Shown: one piece after another, positions 6,131-6,751 of the stretch
How the letters are laid out: each line of letters starts with the position of its first letter
Position numbering within the stretch: the stretch's first letter is position 1
NCBI GenBank assembly: GCA_015663065.1
Contig: DQSX01000050.1
Location: forward strand, 1-6,751
DNA from: Sulfurovum sp.
Lineage (GTDB): Bacteria > Campylobacterota > Campylobacteria > Campylobacterales > Sulfurovaceae
Direction: 5' to 3'
DNA: 6,751 bases
The notes under the pieces: generated by a model
The model's input: the letters and a program-made list of their open reading frames with translations, nothing else
The model's database searches: none
What the model was told of the DNA's origin: nothing
Translations under genes and position numbers: made by a program

Positions 6131-6751
6131 TGGTGAAGTGATCAATATACTTATGATAGAAGATGACCCGGAATTTGCAGAACTTTTAGCTGAATATCTT
6201 TCCCAGTTTGACATTAAAATAACCAATTATGAAGACCCCTACCTTGGACTTTCTGCCGGTGTAAAAAAATATGACCTTATGATACTTGACCTTACACTTC
6301 CGGGTATGGATGGTCTGGAAGTTTGTGAAGAAGTGGTACGCAAATATGACATGCCTGTCATCATCTCTTCTGCACGTTCTGACATTAGTGACAAAGTAAA
6401 GAGTTTTGAACTGGGTGCCTATGACTACCTTCCCAAACCTTATGATCCAAAAGAGATGTATGCACGCATTATGTCCATCCTGAATCGTTTGAACAAAGGA
6501 GAGGGAGAGAACAGTGCTTTGCCAAAAAGTGATTTTGAGATCAGGGGTGATACGATCTACTTCAAAAACAATGCTCTCTCTTTAACACCTGCAGAATTTG
6601 AAGTCCTTACACTTCTGGTAAAACACCAGGGTATGACACAGTCACGTGAACAGATCATCAATACATCAGGGACCATGAGCATTGATTCTCAGGGTAAAAG
6701 TCTGGATGTGATCATCTCTAAAATACGTACCAAGATCGGTGACAACAAACG
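6114..6751 (+). CDS. OmpR-family two-component response regulator (3'-truncated)
   Basis: DNA-binding response regulator, phosphorylated by a sensor kinase that is not in the window but may lie downstream. 212 full codons are visible; such proteins usually have 220-240, so only the last part of the winged helix is missing. Receiver domain, about residues 11-125: acidic pocket E16-D17-D18, phospho-acceptor D59 (ILDLTLPGMDG), switch S86 before A87, and K108 in the LPKPYD stretch. DNA-binding domain from about 140: LTPAEFEVL (157-165) and the SLDVIISKIRTKIGDN stretch (196-211), typical of OmpR/PhoB winged helices. From memory the sequence resembles ArsR of Helicobacter (HP0166) and CprR of Campylobacter, which control envelope, acid or biofilm responses, but orthology is unproven, so no symbol is given. 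The ATG at 6114 is listed; the GTG at 6138 may be the true start. The 59-bp gap from the preceding small gene contains no visible terminator. Confidence 0.92.
   Translation, partial: MFDNRSGEVINILMIEDDPEFAELLAEYLSQFDIKITNYEDPYLGLSAGVKKYDLMILDLTLPGMDGLEVCEEVVRKYDMPVIISSARSDISDKVKSFELGAYDYLPKPYDPKEMYARIMSILNRLNKGEGENSALPKSDFEIRGDTIYFKNNALSLTPAEFEVLTLLVKHQGMTQSREQIINTSGTMSIDSQGKSLDVIISKIRTKIGDNK

Overview
The window looks like a chromosomal stretch from a member of the Campylobacterota (the former Epsilonproteobacteria), perhaps near Sulfurovum or Sulfurimonas. This placement is from memory of family sequences, not a database search. The clues are the moderately AT-rich composition, an extended -10 promoter without a clear -35 box, the style of the TrpE and AroE proteins, and a response regulator resembling the ArsR/CprR group of Helicobacter and Campylobacter. 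All genes lie on the + strand, and coding density is very high.

Layout: (1) positions 1-2781 hold the 3' nine-tenths of an RND-family inner-membrane efflux pump whose start lies outside the window. (2) A 62-bp AT-rich gap (2782-2843) carries the best promoter candidate in the window, TGATATAAT at 2802-2810. (3) A tight four-gene run follows: a single-pass membrane protein with a C-terminal SPOR domain (2844-3653), trpE (3662-5068), aroE (5069-5869) and a 62-residue membrane-anchored small protein (5866-6054). The junctions are 8 bp, 0 bp and a 4-bp overlap, so one transcript with translational coupling is likely. (4) A 59-bp gap (6055-6113) separates this run from an OmpR-type response regulator that runs off the right edge. 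No intrinsic terminator is visible there, so read-through is possible.

How the genes fit together: aroE (dehydroshikimate to shikimate) and trpE (chorismate to anthranilate) act in the same aromatic branch, before and after chorismate. trpE is not beside trpG or other trp genes. The SPOR protein probably binds denuded peptidoglycan at the division site and has no obvious metabolic link to its neighbours. The pump and the response regulator are probably separate units flanking the operon.

The region looks mostly ordinary. No mobile element, CRISPR array, RNA gene or undescribed defence-type system is visible. The points most worth a second look are the uncharacterised 62-residue protein, the two competing start sites of the response regulator, and the unusual gene partnership.
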